From the NCBI GenBank assembly GCA_031002005.1, contig CM061921.1, positions 149,453,283 to 149,517,282 on the forward strand: a DNA stretch of 64,000 bases. The letters run 5' to 3'. Source of the DNA: Vandiemenella viatica (taxonomy: Eukaryota; Arthropoda; Insecta; Orthoptera; Morabidae). Below the pieces are notes generated by a model. The model worked only from the letters and a program-made list of their open reading frames with translations, did no database searches and was not told the origin of the DNA. Below are positions 9,878-20,479 of the stretch, piece by piece. The position numbers and the translations under genes are program-made. The first letter of the stretch is position 1; every line of letters starts with the position of its first letter.

Positions 9878-12800
9878 ACATAGTCGTAATCTAAGTTTAG
9901 TAATGAGGACCATATCGAAATTATCTGCTGAGATTTTAGTCCCATTAACCAATCTCACCACTCACCTGTCGCTATAATTGTTGTCTATGGTCATCAGTCC
10001 ATTATTCTGTCCTCTCTTAACACGCAATAGTCGCTTATGATACGTAATATTAAAGGTAAGTTTAAGTCTCTTGATTACAAATTAAAAATGATCATGGACG
10101 CTAAGGACCCTGATTCTAGTTGAAAAGAATCATAATGTTTTCAAATTACATAAGTTTTCGACCTTCATCGCCAAGGTTAAAGGTATCTATCGCATTAAAA
10201 AATATTGCTGGTGCGTAGTTATCCCTATTTGCAAGTCTGTTATCAACTGCGTCAGTGTAGCCTTTGCTCTTTATCTCCCCAAAAATCGAGTTCTGATTAT
10301 ATTCTCCACGATCAACCATTGATTTCAACAGTGATTTATAATTCTACCCAAATTTCTAAACGATTACCACTAGATGGGAAAGGTTCTCAAGCGCTTAAAA
10401 TTGCGGATAAAGTTCTTCCCACCTTCCCCCCTCCCCCAACAGACCACCCACGTCACTAAGCTCCGCCCCCTCCCCTACTCTTTTTTAAGTTCAGTTCCAG
10501 ATTACAGATGACCACAGCCCCCTTTCAAAACGTGGCGACAGTTAATTTTTGTTGTCCCCGTTCATATTCGCCTGGAGTGATTTGGGGAAACCATGCGTAC
10601 TAAAGGTGGTGACAGGACCTTCCTTACGCCTGCATCTTGATCAACCGGCTCACCAGCGCTCACCGTTACAGATAAGGTATTGTGCCGCATCTGATTGGTG
10701 GTGACATGTCATTATTATTGCCTTGCTGGGGATCATAGACTAAAATTTAATTCAATGACGACGATAAACAGGTGACAATGAGTGATTTAAATTTCTTTTG
10801 GAATCATAATAACATTTGGGTTATACATGAATCAATAGGTCATGTATTAAGTGCTTGAAGATGAAAAAATCATTTAACTCAATTAATTTTAACCGTGTGA
10901 CTTCCATTGAAAGCTGTCCGAGTTTTATTTTATTTTATGCATAGATCCAGAATCACCGTTTTATTAAACCTAATAGCTTAATAAATATAGAATTTGTCTG
11001 AATATAACCACTTTGACTGTTTTTTAATAGAGCCCTCACTTAAAGCGGAAAAGGTTAAATGGGCGTCACACACAATGGGTAGAGAAGTTCTTTGCTCAGA
11101 GCAACACACGTTTTTTTCTGAACAAGTTCTTATTGCATTATTACGCCGACTACAAAAGTTTCCTTCTTTCTTTATACCGGCAGTTGACTATGGCCCATTA
11201 CTCAGAGGTCAATTCGGTATAATACAAGTTGTTTTTTATGGCGGACGCTTTTAGCGGCTGGAAACTGTAGATGATTGGCGTGTGGGAAATATTCTGATAA
11301 TGTGTTGTACAATTCTGCCAATCTCATTTATACAATTATTCAAGAAAATTTGTTTAAAATTAAAGGATAAATAGCTTCATTAAATCATCATGAAAGTTGT
11401 CATGTATTTGTATTCTCAAAATACTCCATATGCGAATTCAAGTGTATATAATTTTGTAATTGAAGACAATGAGCGTTCAACTATTTATCGGAATTGTGTC
11501 AGTTGTTAAGAGGAGCTAAAACAGAATTTCTTATCACTAATTACGTGGTAGTAACAATCAGATTGTGGACTCGGCTTTAAATTTTTTTATGGACGAGAAA
11601 CTATGCAATGATTGCAGAGTTTGAAGGTGGACAAACGACATGCACTATTTTTTGTTTGAGGTCTTAAAAACTCTTGATGGTATTTCAATCAACAAATGGG
11701 AGACATAAAATTTTGTGACTATCCTGTTAGTCTGTGTTGGTTTATTTTCTGCCATCAGCCGAACAGATGTGTTACAAAAGAAGCATGTGTTAAACATTGT
11801 ATATGATGATGAGACACTTGTTCTAAACGGATTTTAATCAGGATACAAATGTTCATGAAAAACTATGAGTACGTTGCTACTGTATTTCAGTTTTTTGCAT
11901 GGTTGTTGCAGAAAATGTATAACGAAAAAGTAAAATCATAGATAAATGTTCCTACAAGATACCACAAATATCGTAATGTTGTCGTGCCAAATTCCGGAGC
12001 ACTACATGACTGTATATAAAATTCATGTAAACCTGAGAGTATCTATTCCGGTTATCTTGTAAGAGAAAAACTAAAACAGACGCGGTACTGAATTGTATGT
12101 CTCTATGGACGTAACTTTTCTTTAGCAGATCCAAAGGTCGGACACTTATGACTCTTGCATTCGCAAAATTGTGATGAATATTTCTATGCATGTGCTTCTC
12201 AAAATGCCTGACAACAGACGCACAAAGGAAGAAAACATTTCTGATGATGTCGTGTGATAGAGCAGTATCATATTTTGTTGAATTTCTACAAATGCTTGTT
12301 AAGATGTTTCTTTGTCTTGTCTGCGGGCTGAAAAGATATTTGACAACAGATGTCTTCAGTTCATTAAAATCTTTAATAACATCCATGCCAAGAAAATGCC
12401 TAACCACTTATTAAATGAACAGATAGAGCTATCTAATAAAACATTCCTATATAATTTTCTAGAACTATTTGTTAAACCCAACACAGACTAAATTTAAAAT
12501 ATAATAATATATACTTAAATGTAAAATTTAATTTGTATCAATAAATATATTGTTTCTGTTTATACTATACATATCATGGTACAATTAACCTTTAGTGTTT
12601 TATATCTATAAATCCTGGTTTATCACATTATAATTTTAACGAAATAACATTCAGTCTAATTTTACCTTTGTTACTATGTAAACTTCTTTGTATATAATCA
12701 TCTTTGCTATATATTGTTTCTTTGTAATATGTCCTCTTTGCTTTGTATCCTGTGTATTTGTATATCATATGTGAAATGGTGGCAAACACAGTGTGCTCAA

Positions 12801-12960
12801 ATCCATATCCATCAGTGCTAGTGCAGCGCATGTTTATAAATATGTGCATTTATAGTGATTTGGTTTGGTTTTCGGATATATTCAGATGCAAAATGTAAGT
12901 AATAACATACTATAATCTTCTTCATCATACCTTATTAATTTATGCTCAATAAACAAATAT
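9878..12960. other. Long unassigned stretch with one SINE scrap
   Basis: The only recognised repeat is a 31-base piece of the SINE central domain at 10565-10595 (minus strand). A C-rich patch lies at about 10420-10480. Frames overlapping on both strands at 11952-12414 have no recognisable domain. Confidence 0.5.
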
Positions 12961-13082
12961 TTCTTTTGTTACCGTAGGACAACCATGCATTTGTTGATGT
13001 AAACATTTACAAAAACTTCTTTTGTTACTATAGGACAACCATACATTCCTGTATATTGCATTTGTTGATGTAAAATTTACAA
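12961..13082 (+). repeat. Two-copy direct repeat next to the ribozyme-like motif
   Basis: The first unit spans 12961-13013 and the second 13017-13082. Both start with TTCTTTTGTTAC, contain AGGACAACCAT and end with TTGTTGATGTAAA then TTTACAAA. The second carries about 13 extra bases (CCTGTATATTGCA). Confidence 0.8.
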
Positions 13083-13125
13083 ACCATCTGAAGATGAGCA
13101 GGTATAGCTCGAAACCGGTAATGGT
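13083..13125 (+). ncRNA. Hammerhead-ribozyme-like motif (one extra core base)
   Basis: Stem I pairs ACCAT (13083-13087) with ATGGT (13121-13125) perfectly. CTGAAGA (13088-13094) fits the CUGANGA core box. Stem II pairs GAGC (13096-13099) with GCTC (13107-13110) around a 7-nt loop. GAAA (13111-13114) follows, and ACCGGT (13114-13119) can form the very short stem III known from hammerheads of retrozymes and Penelope-like elements. The expected cleavage would fall after A13120. One unpaired T at 13095 separates the CUGANGA box from stem II, which departs from the canonical core, so activity is doubtful. An AATAAA signal follows at 13128-13133. Confidence 0.4.
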
Positions 13126-13133
13126 TTAATAAA

Positions 13134-13944
13134 CAACATCATAGTGTGACTGGTTGCTGTATTTTTTTACAACCCATATTAAAATCTTTGTTGGAAAATG
13201 CAATGGAAAATGCACCTGTATTACATCTAACTACCCATGTTAAAATAAATAAATTAGAACTTTAATTTCAACGTAAATCAACGTCAAAACATACGGTTCT
13301 CAATAACAATTTTAACTGACCAAACTTTACAAAGCAATTGTAAAAATAATTGCAGTTGGTTACAGGAAAAACTGAACTGTACGGAAGAAAAATTTGAAAA
13401 TAACAAGTATGTAAAAATGTTTAGAAGTATTTTGGTAACACCCAGTAATAGAAGATAACTTTACTTGCCTCTGACTGGTACAAGTGCTATCTATGAAAAA
13501 TTACTAGGTGTTCCAATAAATACAGAAACCAGTTTTAATAGCTGAAAACAGTGACCCGAAGATGCGCGGGCTCTCCCATATTGTTTCTCTGATTCCAGGT
13601 GCAGAGGGATCTGCATTAAATTAAAAATATGCTGGAAACTTCGAAAGCAATGCTGATCCCCTTCCTGAATTTCTCGTCTGGAAGGGACAAATTTACATCA
13701 ACGTATAGTTTATTTAAACAAGTTAAGCTTGCTTGTATGTTTTCCATTTTGAGCGAAATGGCTACCGTTGTACATTGTCACTTCGTAAGTTCACCTTGGC
13801 CGACACAGAATGAGCTTCCAATGAAATGTAGGAGTTGAAGCGTTATCCCGGCCATTTGCGGCAAGTATCTTGGCAAAAACCTTCTAAGTAATGCAGAAAT
13901 ATTGAATTCAGAACGTTACAAAGGACTACAACTCTTTCATTGAT
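13134..13944. other. Unassigned sequence
   Basis: No gene recognised. The polyadenylation-like AATAAA just upstream suggests that this region begins beyond the 3' end of an old retroelement. Confidence 0.45.
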
Positions 13945-14192
13945 ACCGAGCGTGGTGGGTGAGCGGTATCGCTCTGGCCTCGCTTCCGGAGAACGCGGGT
14001 TTGAATCTCCGTCCGGGCATCCAGGCTTGGATATTCCATGGTTTCCCCAAATCACCCAAGCGAATTCCTGGATGCTTTCTTTAAAAGGCCATGGCAAAAT
14101 TCCTTACCGTACCTTATCTCCCCCCCTCCCCATCCTTTCCCGCCTCTAATTATCTTGACGTCGACGAGACGTAAAACCATAAGCAAAAAAAA
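13945..14192 (+). repeat. tRNA-derived SINE (subfamily I), full length
   Basis: It begins ACCGAGCGTGGTGGGTGAGC. The B box is GGGTTTGAATCTC, the central domain is CCATGGTTTCCCCAAATCAC and the tail is CGCCTCTAATTATCTTGACG...GCATAAGC-type followed by A8. This is one of the best complete copies for defining the family. Confidence 0.9.
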
Positions 14193-14982
14193 GTTTAATT
14201 CATCAATTGGTTCTACCTAAAGATAATGAACGAAACAGTTGCAGTTTTAATATAACAAACTGTAATGATATCGGCACAACTGCTTGAAAGTAAAGAAATC
14301 ATTATAAAACATCGGTTGAAATAGCACGGCTGGCATGCCAACTTTCAGTGGCACATGAATTATTCACTATCATTCATTAAATTACCAATGTAGAATTCTT
14401 GGTGTTTTTTAATTGGGAGCATTATAATGTATGAACATGGAGGGAAGTTAGAGCACAAAAAACAGACAATTTAGTAACAGCAGCGTTATAACAGCAGCGT
14501 TACAACGCAAACTTGGTGAAGTGGTTAGAAAATGATGACAAGCTAAATAGCGATATGGCTTTTTTAAAAATGCTCAAATCATATACTACCACCAGCAATC
14601 AATCGAAGACAGCGCTTACAGATGGATTTATGCTCGCTCTTGCGTAATAATTGTTAACAGCGCCACTGTAATTATAAGATCTGTCTCGAAATCGAAACGG
14701 ATCTCTTGCACAAGCCCAAAAGAAATAAGAAAAGATGTGTTACGCTCAATCGGCGACAAATGGGTGAGGATCCAGGTTCAAAAAGCATCACTGGATGCTC
14801 TAAAACATTCCGTCAGCAAGCACCCTACTATTGTGGGGTATTTTATAAGATCGTTGTCATGTTTTCCGCTCAGTGACATGAATGATGCCTTCTCAGCTTT
14901 CGTGAGCGATTCTACAACGTCCGAAATCCATCATCCGAATGATTACGCTTCCCACAAACCAAAAAGTTTCTGGCAGAGCACA
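14193..14982. other. Unassigned sequence
   Basis: Nothing recognised apart from a local AACAGCAGCGTTA duplication near 14475-14505. Confidence 0.5.
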
Positions 14983-14995
14983 TAGTTCCCTCCAG

Positions 14996-15243
14996 TTTTT
15001 TTTTTCCTTCTTACTGCTTTACGCCTCATCGACGGCTAAGGTCATTAGAGGCGGGATGGTACTGGGGACAAGGAATGGGAAGGAATTCGGCCATGGCATT
15101 TTTGAAGGACGCATCCCGGCATTCACCTGGAGTCATTTGGGGAAACCATGGAAAACCCAAATCTGGATGCCCTGACGGGGATTCGAACCCGCGTCCTCCC
15201 GACTGCGAGGCCAGAACGTTAACCGTTCACCCAGCACGCACGG
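14996..15243 (-). repeat. tRNA-derived SINE with target-site duplication
   Basis: It is flanked by TAGTTCCCTCCAG (14983-14995) and TAGTTTCCTCCAG (15244-15256), a 12-of-13 direct repeat. The T-run at its left end is the poly-A tail of a minus-strand insertion. Head, central domain and tail are complete. Confidence 0.92.
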
Positions 15244-16012
15244 TAGTTTCCTCCAGCACGTTAAACGCTGCGGTTTTGTGTGAATCTGTTTATGTACATT
15301 GTGAATACTTCTACCAGCACTTTCTTCGACTAAATTGCACTTCTTTGTTCACAGCTGAATCGATGTGTTTCTATAGAATATTTTCCCTTTATTTGACATG
15401 TTAGGATTTCTTGTATTCTCCAGATATATGTTTTTTTTCTCTCTCTCTTTTTAAGAGTACATAGAAATTCCACGTACAAGAGTGTGTCACATTACAGTAG
15501 GCTTGCCCCTTCAGTACTTAACTTATTTTAATTATATTTATTCTATGAGTATCGGTGACTTACGAGTCGGACAGTTGAAGAGCGGTCAGAGAGAGAGTGT
15601 AGTGGAGTCGTGCAGAGAACGTCGTGTGTATCGTTCCTCTGTTTTTTGTGAAAGTGATGGAAAGAATTGTTTTTACACTCTGAAGAACCTGCATCTTCGG
15701 ATCGTTTGTCTCTAATAGTAATTTGCTTATGTGTGTTATTATTTTTTCCATTGGTGGCCGGGTGCATTTGTGCAGCACAGAACTCAGAATAAATCTTTGG
15801 TCTACATACTAGAAGTGATTCCTTGCATGGAGGAAGGAATAATATGGAGACGACGCAAGAGACCTTTGCCACGCATGGAAGTGAAGCAGGCCGGCGGAGG
15901 AGTGGGGGGGCATGGCCGGAGTGGTGGGGACTTGACCGCTTCCCAACAAACACGGGGAGTATGGTTAAACACCTCAAGGGGACTCTAGGATAAACGTGAC
16001 GCCGCAATCTGG

Positions 16013-16430
16013 TGATGGATTATTATGTAACTCGATGAGACAAATAAAAAATGAAGAATAAAATTTTTTGATATCCTGCTTAGTTTTCGAGATATTCTGT
16101 CTCAAATGTGAAATGGTTTTGGTTGAAATTCAGAAGAAAAAATTATTCAAAGTCAAATTTTATGATGAATTTTTATTTAAAAAGACGAGACAAATAAAAA
16201 ATAAAGAGTAAAATTTTTCGATATTTCACCTAGTTCTCGAGATATACTGTCTCAAAAGTGAGGTGTCTTGAGTTGAAATGCAGAAGAAAAATTTCGCAAA
16301 AGTCAAATTTAATGATGGATTCTTATGTAACACGACGAAAAAACTCGATAATAAGGAATAAATGTTTTCGATATCTTGCTTAGTTTGGGGGATATACAAC
16401 AACCAAATTGAGGGGTTTAGGTTTGGATGC
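16013..16430 (+). repeat. 150-bp tandem repeat, about 2.8 units, inside the P-type element
   Basis: Units start TGATGGATT/TGATGAATT at 16013, 16163 and 16313, so the period is 150 bp. Each contains AAAATTTTTYGATAT, a CTTAGTT...GAGATAT block and CAGAAGAAAAA. The third unit decays after about 16430. Confidence 0.85.
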
Positions 16431-17001
16431 AGGCTGGACCAAAAATTAATTCTGTCAAAGCCACAATGATTACATGGTTGACATGCAGAATGGATATTTC
16501 AGTTTTATTACTACCACTTGTGGTTAGTCTGAAATGTGTCCTAGACCAGAAAAAAGTAAGAGGACCCACTCTAGGGATGAGCAACCCAGACATTTTGTAG
16601 GCTGGTACCAGAAATAAAATGTTTCCGCATAATTTATAGTTAATATAAAGTGTATCAACAAAAAGTAAAGAGTGATACTTTACTATAATGTATGGTTGGC
16701 ATCATGCGGTGTTCTTTTAAGTAACTTCAAGCAAGTGTGCTCCAATCATAAATGCGATGATGAGTCACTGTCTGAACAAGCCTATACTTTTTTCAACAAA
16801 ATAACTTATCACGCTAGAAGAACTCTACTTCAACTTCTGTTTAAAAGGGCAGAGGCTTTATTATTACCTTTAAAAATAAAAGAGCCGTTTCACAATTGTT
16901 GCTATTACAGGAATGTACAAGTAACTTTATGACACAGAATTTGATTCATTATTTTCCTTTACTTCACATTATTAATAATGAATTAACATGTGGTTAAAGG
17001 T

Positions 17002-17620
17002 AGGGACCGTGCACAAACTACACGGCCTGGTCCGGGGGGGGGGGGGTGCTGGAAGGCTACGTTGAGCTATGTAGGGAGAGGGGGGGGGGATTCCAAGCCA
17101 GGCCACGTAGCTATCCTTTCATAAAATTTGTCACAGTTAAAATGAGGAATGGAATTCACAACAGCATGTGAATATTTATTGGTTTAATTCTAGATGGCGA
17201 TACCGCTATAGCACCTTTCTGCCACACGCAGCTATCAAAGAATTATCCGTACCACTTTTATGACATTTTTCTTCTGGTCCAGGCTGTATTTCAACCTAAC
17301 CTCAACTGCTAGGAATAATTTTAAAAAAAGCTAGATCCCTGTACTGGTAGTAGGCCTAAAGTAGTTGTAGCAGTATCATGATCTAGAATTAAACCTATTT
17401 ATTTCCCTCAGCTAATTATCTCCTTATGTAATTTATAATAGTCTGACAAGAGAAAACAGTGCAAAATGTCTTCTGGAATCAAAAGGGGGAAAAAAAACCT
17501 ACTTGCTAGGTGAGGGGGGGGGGGGAAGGGGGGTGGAGGCAAAAGCCAAGTTGGTCTACATGGGGAGGGATAGTGGTTCACAGGAGGCCAAATTGGAGCT
17601 ATGTGGTTTATGCACGCTCT
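17002..17620 (+). mobile_element. Inverted-repeat MITE, family A, copy 2 (inside P-type element)
   Basis: Its ends are AGGGACCGTGCACAAACTAC and, reversed, AGAGCGTGCATAAACCACAT. G-runs follow each end (about 17034-17047, 17083-17091, 17514-17524). It is longer than copy 1 because of about 240 bp of extra middle sequence. Its position inside the P-type element makes it the youngest layer of the nest. Confidence 0.75.
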
Positions 17621-17884
17621 CTTATGTATGTATCTCAATTGATGCTATCTATAAACATTAGAAATTAAGGAAAAAAAGTCTGTTAAAAATTATTTTAATA
17701 GAATTTTATTTGCCAAAACATCTACAGCCACAAAAAAAGACTAAGGGTATTATTATTTTATTTAATTTCAATGGAGCACACGCTCCATAATATCCAAGTG
17801 TAATTAGGAAACAGTGATACAAGATTGATTGAAACAGAAAGTTATATATGTAATTTGAAAGTGTCACCATATGGCAAGATAATA

Positions 17885-18410
17885 CTTGACAGCAGTAGGA
17901 GCACTGGATTCTTAGGTTTTCTGATTCATGTTTGAAGTATTTCTTTAATTCCTTAGTTATTGATCAAAAAATCTTAAAATATATATTAGCATATAAATTT
18001 AGTCAGGATCACTTTGAAATATTTTTACAATGTATCAGATCTTTGGGGGGTGGAGGGGGGGGGGAGGAATTCAAACAATCCCACTGCCCATACAATTTAA
18101 AGCAGCTTATATAAAAAAAAAACCTACTCTTGAAATGTGAAGTGAAATATGCAAACACTGGTAATTGTATACTCCTGGAAAAATTGTTAATCATGCTCCA
18201 GAACATATTATAAATTTTACATCAAGACATCATCGAATTATTGAAGAGGAAAAAGAATTACAGTTTCCTCCCAAGTCCGACCACGAATGTATGTTTGATG
18301 CAGGTGCACTAACTGTTTTAATAGATCATATTGTACACTACATTTCAGGATTTGTGGTACACAAACATCTAAAAATATTAAAAAGTGAAGAGTGTGTTAG
18401 TATATTGTGA
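17885..18410 (+). pseudogene. P-type (THAP9-like) transposase, C-terminal remnant
   Basis: Around 17893-17928, STGFLGFLIHV matches a conserved block upstream of the C-terminal region. After a stop and frame change, LAYKFSQDHFEIFLQC-IRSLGG (about 17985-18047) matches the strongly conserved YKxSQDHxExFF...GG segment of P and THAP9 transposases. The next frame (18165-18410) ends in DHIVHYISGFVVHKHLKI then SEECVSIL, matching the conserved YIAGFV...CEEC end. A G-rich run at 18041-18064 replaces the expected Asn/Pro-rich segment after GG. The N-terminal THAP domain and most catalytic parts are not visible, so the protein is dead. Transposases of this family run to roughly 750-900 residues. About 150 remain. 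Confidence 0.85.
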
Positions 18411-19204
18411 TCTCCATTTCTATTATTTTGGGGATCTCTCAAAACGTACAAAAGTAGAGATGGTCTTATTCATCGTTCACTTGATATAAGTAACATTTGT
18501 GAAACGTTTTAAAAAGTATTTAGCAGAAATGTGCATTCAAATTTTGGTTTATTTTTTTAAAAAGAAGTTAAACATTTTGCAAACTGAAACACAAGTTGTT
18601 CAATTGATAATCTGTGAAAATTTATTCAGTCACCTTAATTTGCGAACAAAGTCATCCCATTGAGAGCTATGACTAAATATTTATAGACGTGCTGCAAAGT
18701 TTGCTGTGTCTACCGCTCACTTCAACAACGATAATTACAATTCAACTTACTTATGAAATGATATTCCAGGTTCATTCCTGTCTGGCCTATTTGTGCAACC
18801 GTACGCAACACAAGCTGGCATTTTTAAACACTTATACACAATACTAAATGAAATAATCACTGCCTCTACCACAATGTGAACACCTTAATTGTTGGGAAGC
18901 GCCATATGGTCGCTGCCGGTGCTGCCACCATGCGGGAGAGTTTAGTGCTTGCTTCACCGATTTAAGCTCACTTCTTCTCCATATAATTCCTTCCTCCATG
19001 ATTCCTTGAAGAAACTTATAGTTATATTTATTCTGGATTTGTACCCTAGCCAGCCGATGGTGGCGGCCGATAATTAATTATAACGAAGTCTGATGGACCT
19101 TATCTTAGGTGGTAAAAAAACTAATTATAAAGGGGACTAATTAGCAAGTCGGAAGGAACTGCTGTGATCATCCCGACACACTATTTCAAGCTTGTTCACC
19201 GACA

Positions 19205-20479
19205 TAGCTTCGCGACAGGACAGTTTCCTGCTCTGACAAGTATTAGCGTGTGAAAAGAACGGCTAATCAAATAATAGTGACACTGTATTGTCGTCACGTA
19301 TCAATATTTTTAATTTGACATTGTCGTACAACAAGCTTGTTCACCGACATGTCGACTGTAAATACAGGACTTGTGAGAATAATAGACGGTTAAAGTGATT
19401 ATAAAGGCCGTCTAAATCACAAAAATAAAGAGTTTTAAGTGCGTGGCATAAGACTAAACAGTTGAACAACTGTTAAGAATTGCGAAGCGGATTCTACCAA
19501 AGACGGTACGCGCGAGAAGAATTACTCGGCGAACAGCAAGCTTGTGCAAAGACGGTAGCGCAAGAGAGTCAACACAGATAACCAGAGACGATTACTTCAG
19601 CAGTGGATACAGCGATGCAGTACCTGTGAATAACGCAACGCAGATAGCAGAACAAAAAATCGTGGATCAGCGTTGCAGAAAATAGCGGCAGGAGTTGAGA
19701 AGACATCTAACAGGCAACATTATACTATTAAACAACCGGGAAATATTTTTTAAATATAATAATTTTGACTAAAAGAATAGCAGATTAACGGGATTTTGTT
19801 TCAAAGATCTGTACCATCGGTTGTTATTTACCGGAGCTTCCTGGAAAATTTATAGCCTAATAGTAAGAGTTTATACTCGCGGAAAATTTATTTCGCTCTC
19901 CCATAAGATTTTGTTTTGTACAGAAATTTCAAATTTCAGTTCTACTTATGAATGAAGTTTTTTCCTTTCTGGAAAAATAAAATAAAATAGATTGCAATTA
20001 TTTACATTTTTCAAAGACATTAATTGCGTGAGGAAGACGCGAAAACTTTTACGTTAACAAGTATAACTTTTTCTGTGCATGCCATTTTCAGGTGGTAGTA
20101 CCATTGAGCGACGAGACAGTAGTCTGCATATGTGGTTCGACACCAAGTCAGCAGTAGTAAATAAAAGTATAATTACTGTATTATCTACATGTGTTTTATT
20201 TACAGCAGCAGATTGGAGAAGTGAAATTAACTGTTTTAAGAGCCAGTCTACGTTGTTTTTTTTCTCTTTGGTGCAAATCTGTTTTTGGTTGTGGAATATA
20301 TACTGCGTTGTTTTGTTTCATTTGACGAGTTATCACGGCGTTGTTGTGAGTTGATTTGAAACTGAAAAGATATACCTTTGACCTGTTTATATAAGTTTGG
20401 GGAATAGGTAGCCTATTGCTAGAGTAACGTATTGATCTAATAGCGTCATTCAAGTTTGGTTTAGTTTTGAATTTTATAT
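19205..20479 (+). other. LTR-element leader, non-coding
   Basis: About 1.3 kb separates the 5' LTR from the first long frame. No tRNA-complementary primer-binding site beginning TGG is visible right after the LTR. The LTR-terminal word CAAGCTTGTTCACCGACAT (19188-19206) recurs at 19333-19351. Confidence 0.7.

Larger units (their letters stand above)
15826..19000 (+). mobile_element. P-type DNA transposon nested in the 5' LTR
   Basis: The element is 3,175 bp. Its terminal inverted repeats begin CATGGAGGAAGGAAT, and about 24 of the first 25 bases match between ends. The 8-bp duplication ATTCCTTG lies at 15818-15825 and 19001-19008. The intact 3' LTR has a single ATTCCTTG at 22847-22854, giving the empty site. 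A 12-bp subterminal inverted repeat GCTTCCCAACAA lies at 15938-15949, with its complement at 18889-18900, about 100-112 bp from each end. This matches the layout known for Drosophila P elements (8-bp duplications, CA...TG ends, 11-bp subterminal repeats). The inside holds a decayed transposase C-terminus (17885-18410), a 150-bp tandem array and a family A MITE. Confidence 0.92.
15485..19204 (+). repeat. 5' LTR, split by a DNA transposon
   Basis: LTR sequence occupies 15485-15825 and 19001-19204, aligning with 22517-22854 and 22847-23054 of the 3' LTR. The AATAAA signal is near 15789. The break coincides exactly with the P-type element and its 8-bp duplication. Confidence 0.93.

Noticed and set aside
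11952..12414. Overlapping 150- and 74-codon frames on opposite strands
   Set aside because: No domain recognised on either strand. Low stop density appears to be chance.
13945..14015. Functional tRNA gene at the SINE heads
   Set aside because: The A and B boxes are present, but stems are imperfect and the sequence continues into the SINE body and tail. Many copies share it.
15543..16007. 154-codon minus-strand frame
   Set aside because: It lies antisense across the LTR and the P-type element end, so it crosses an insertion junction and cannot be an ancestral gene.
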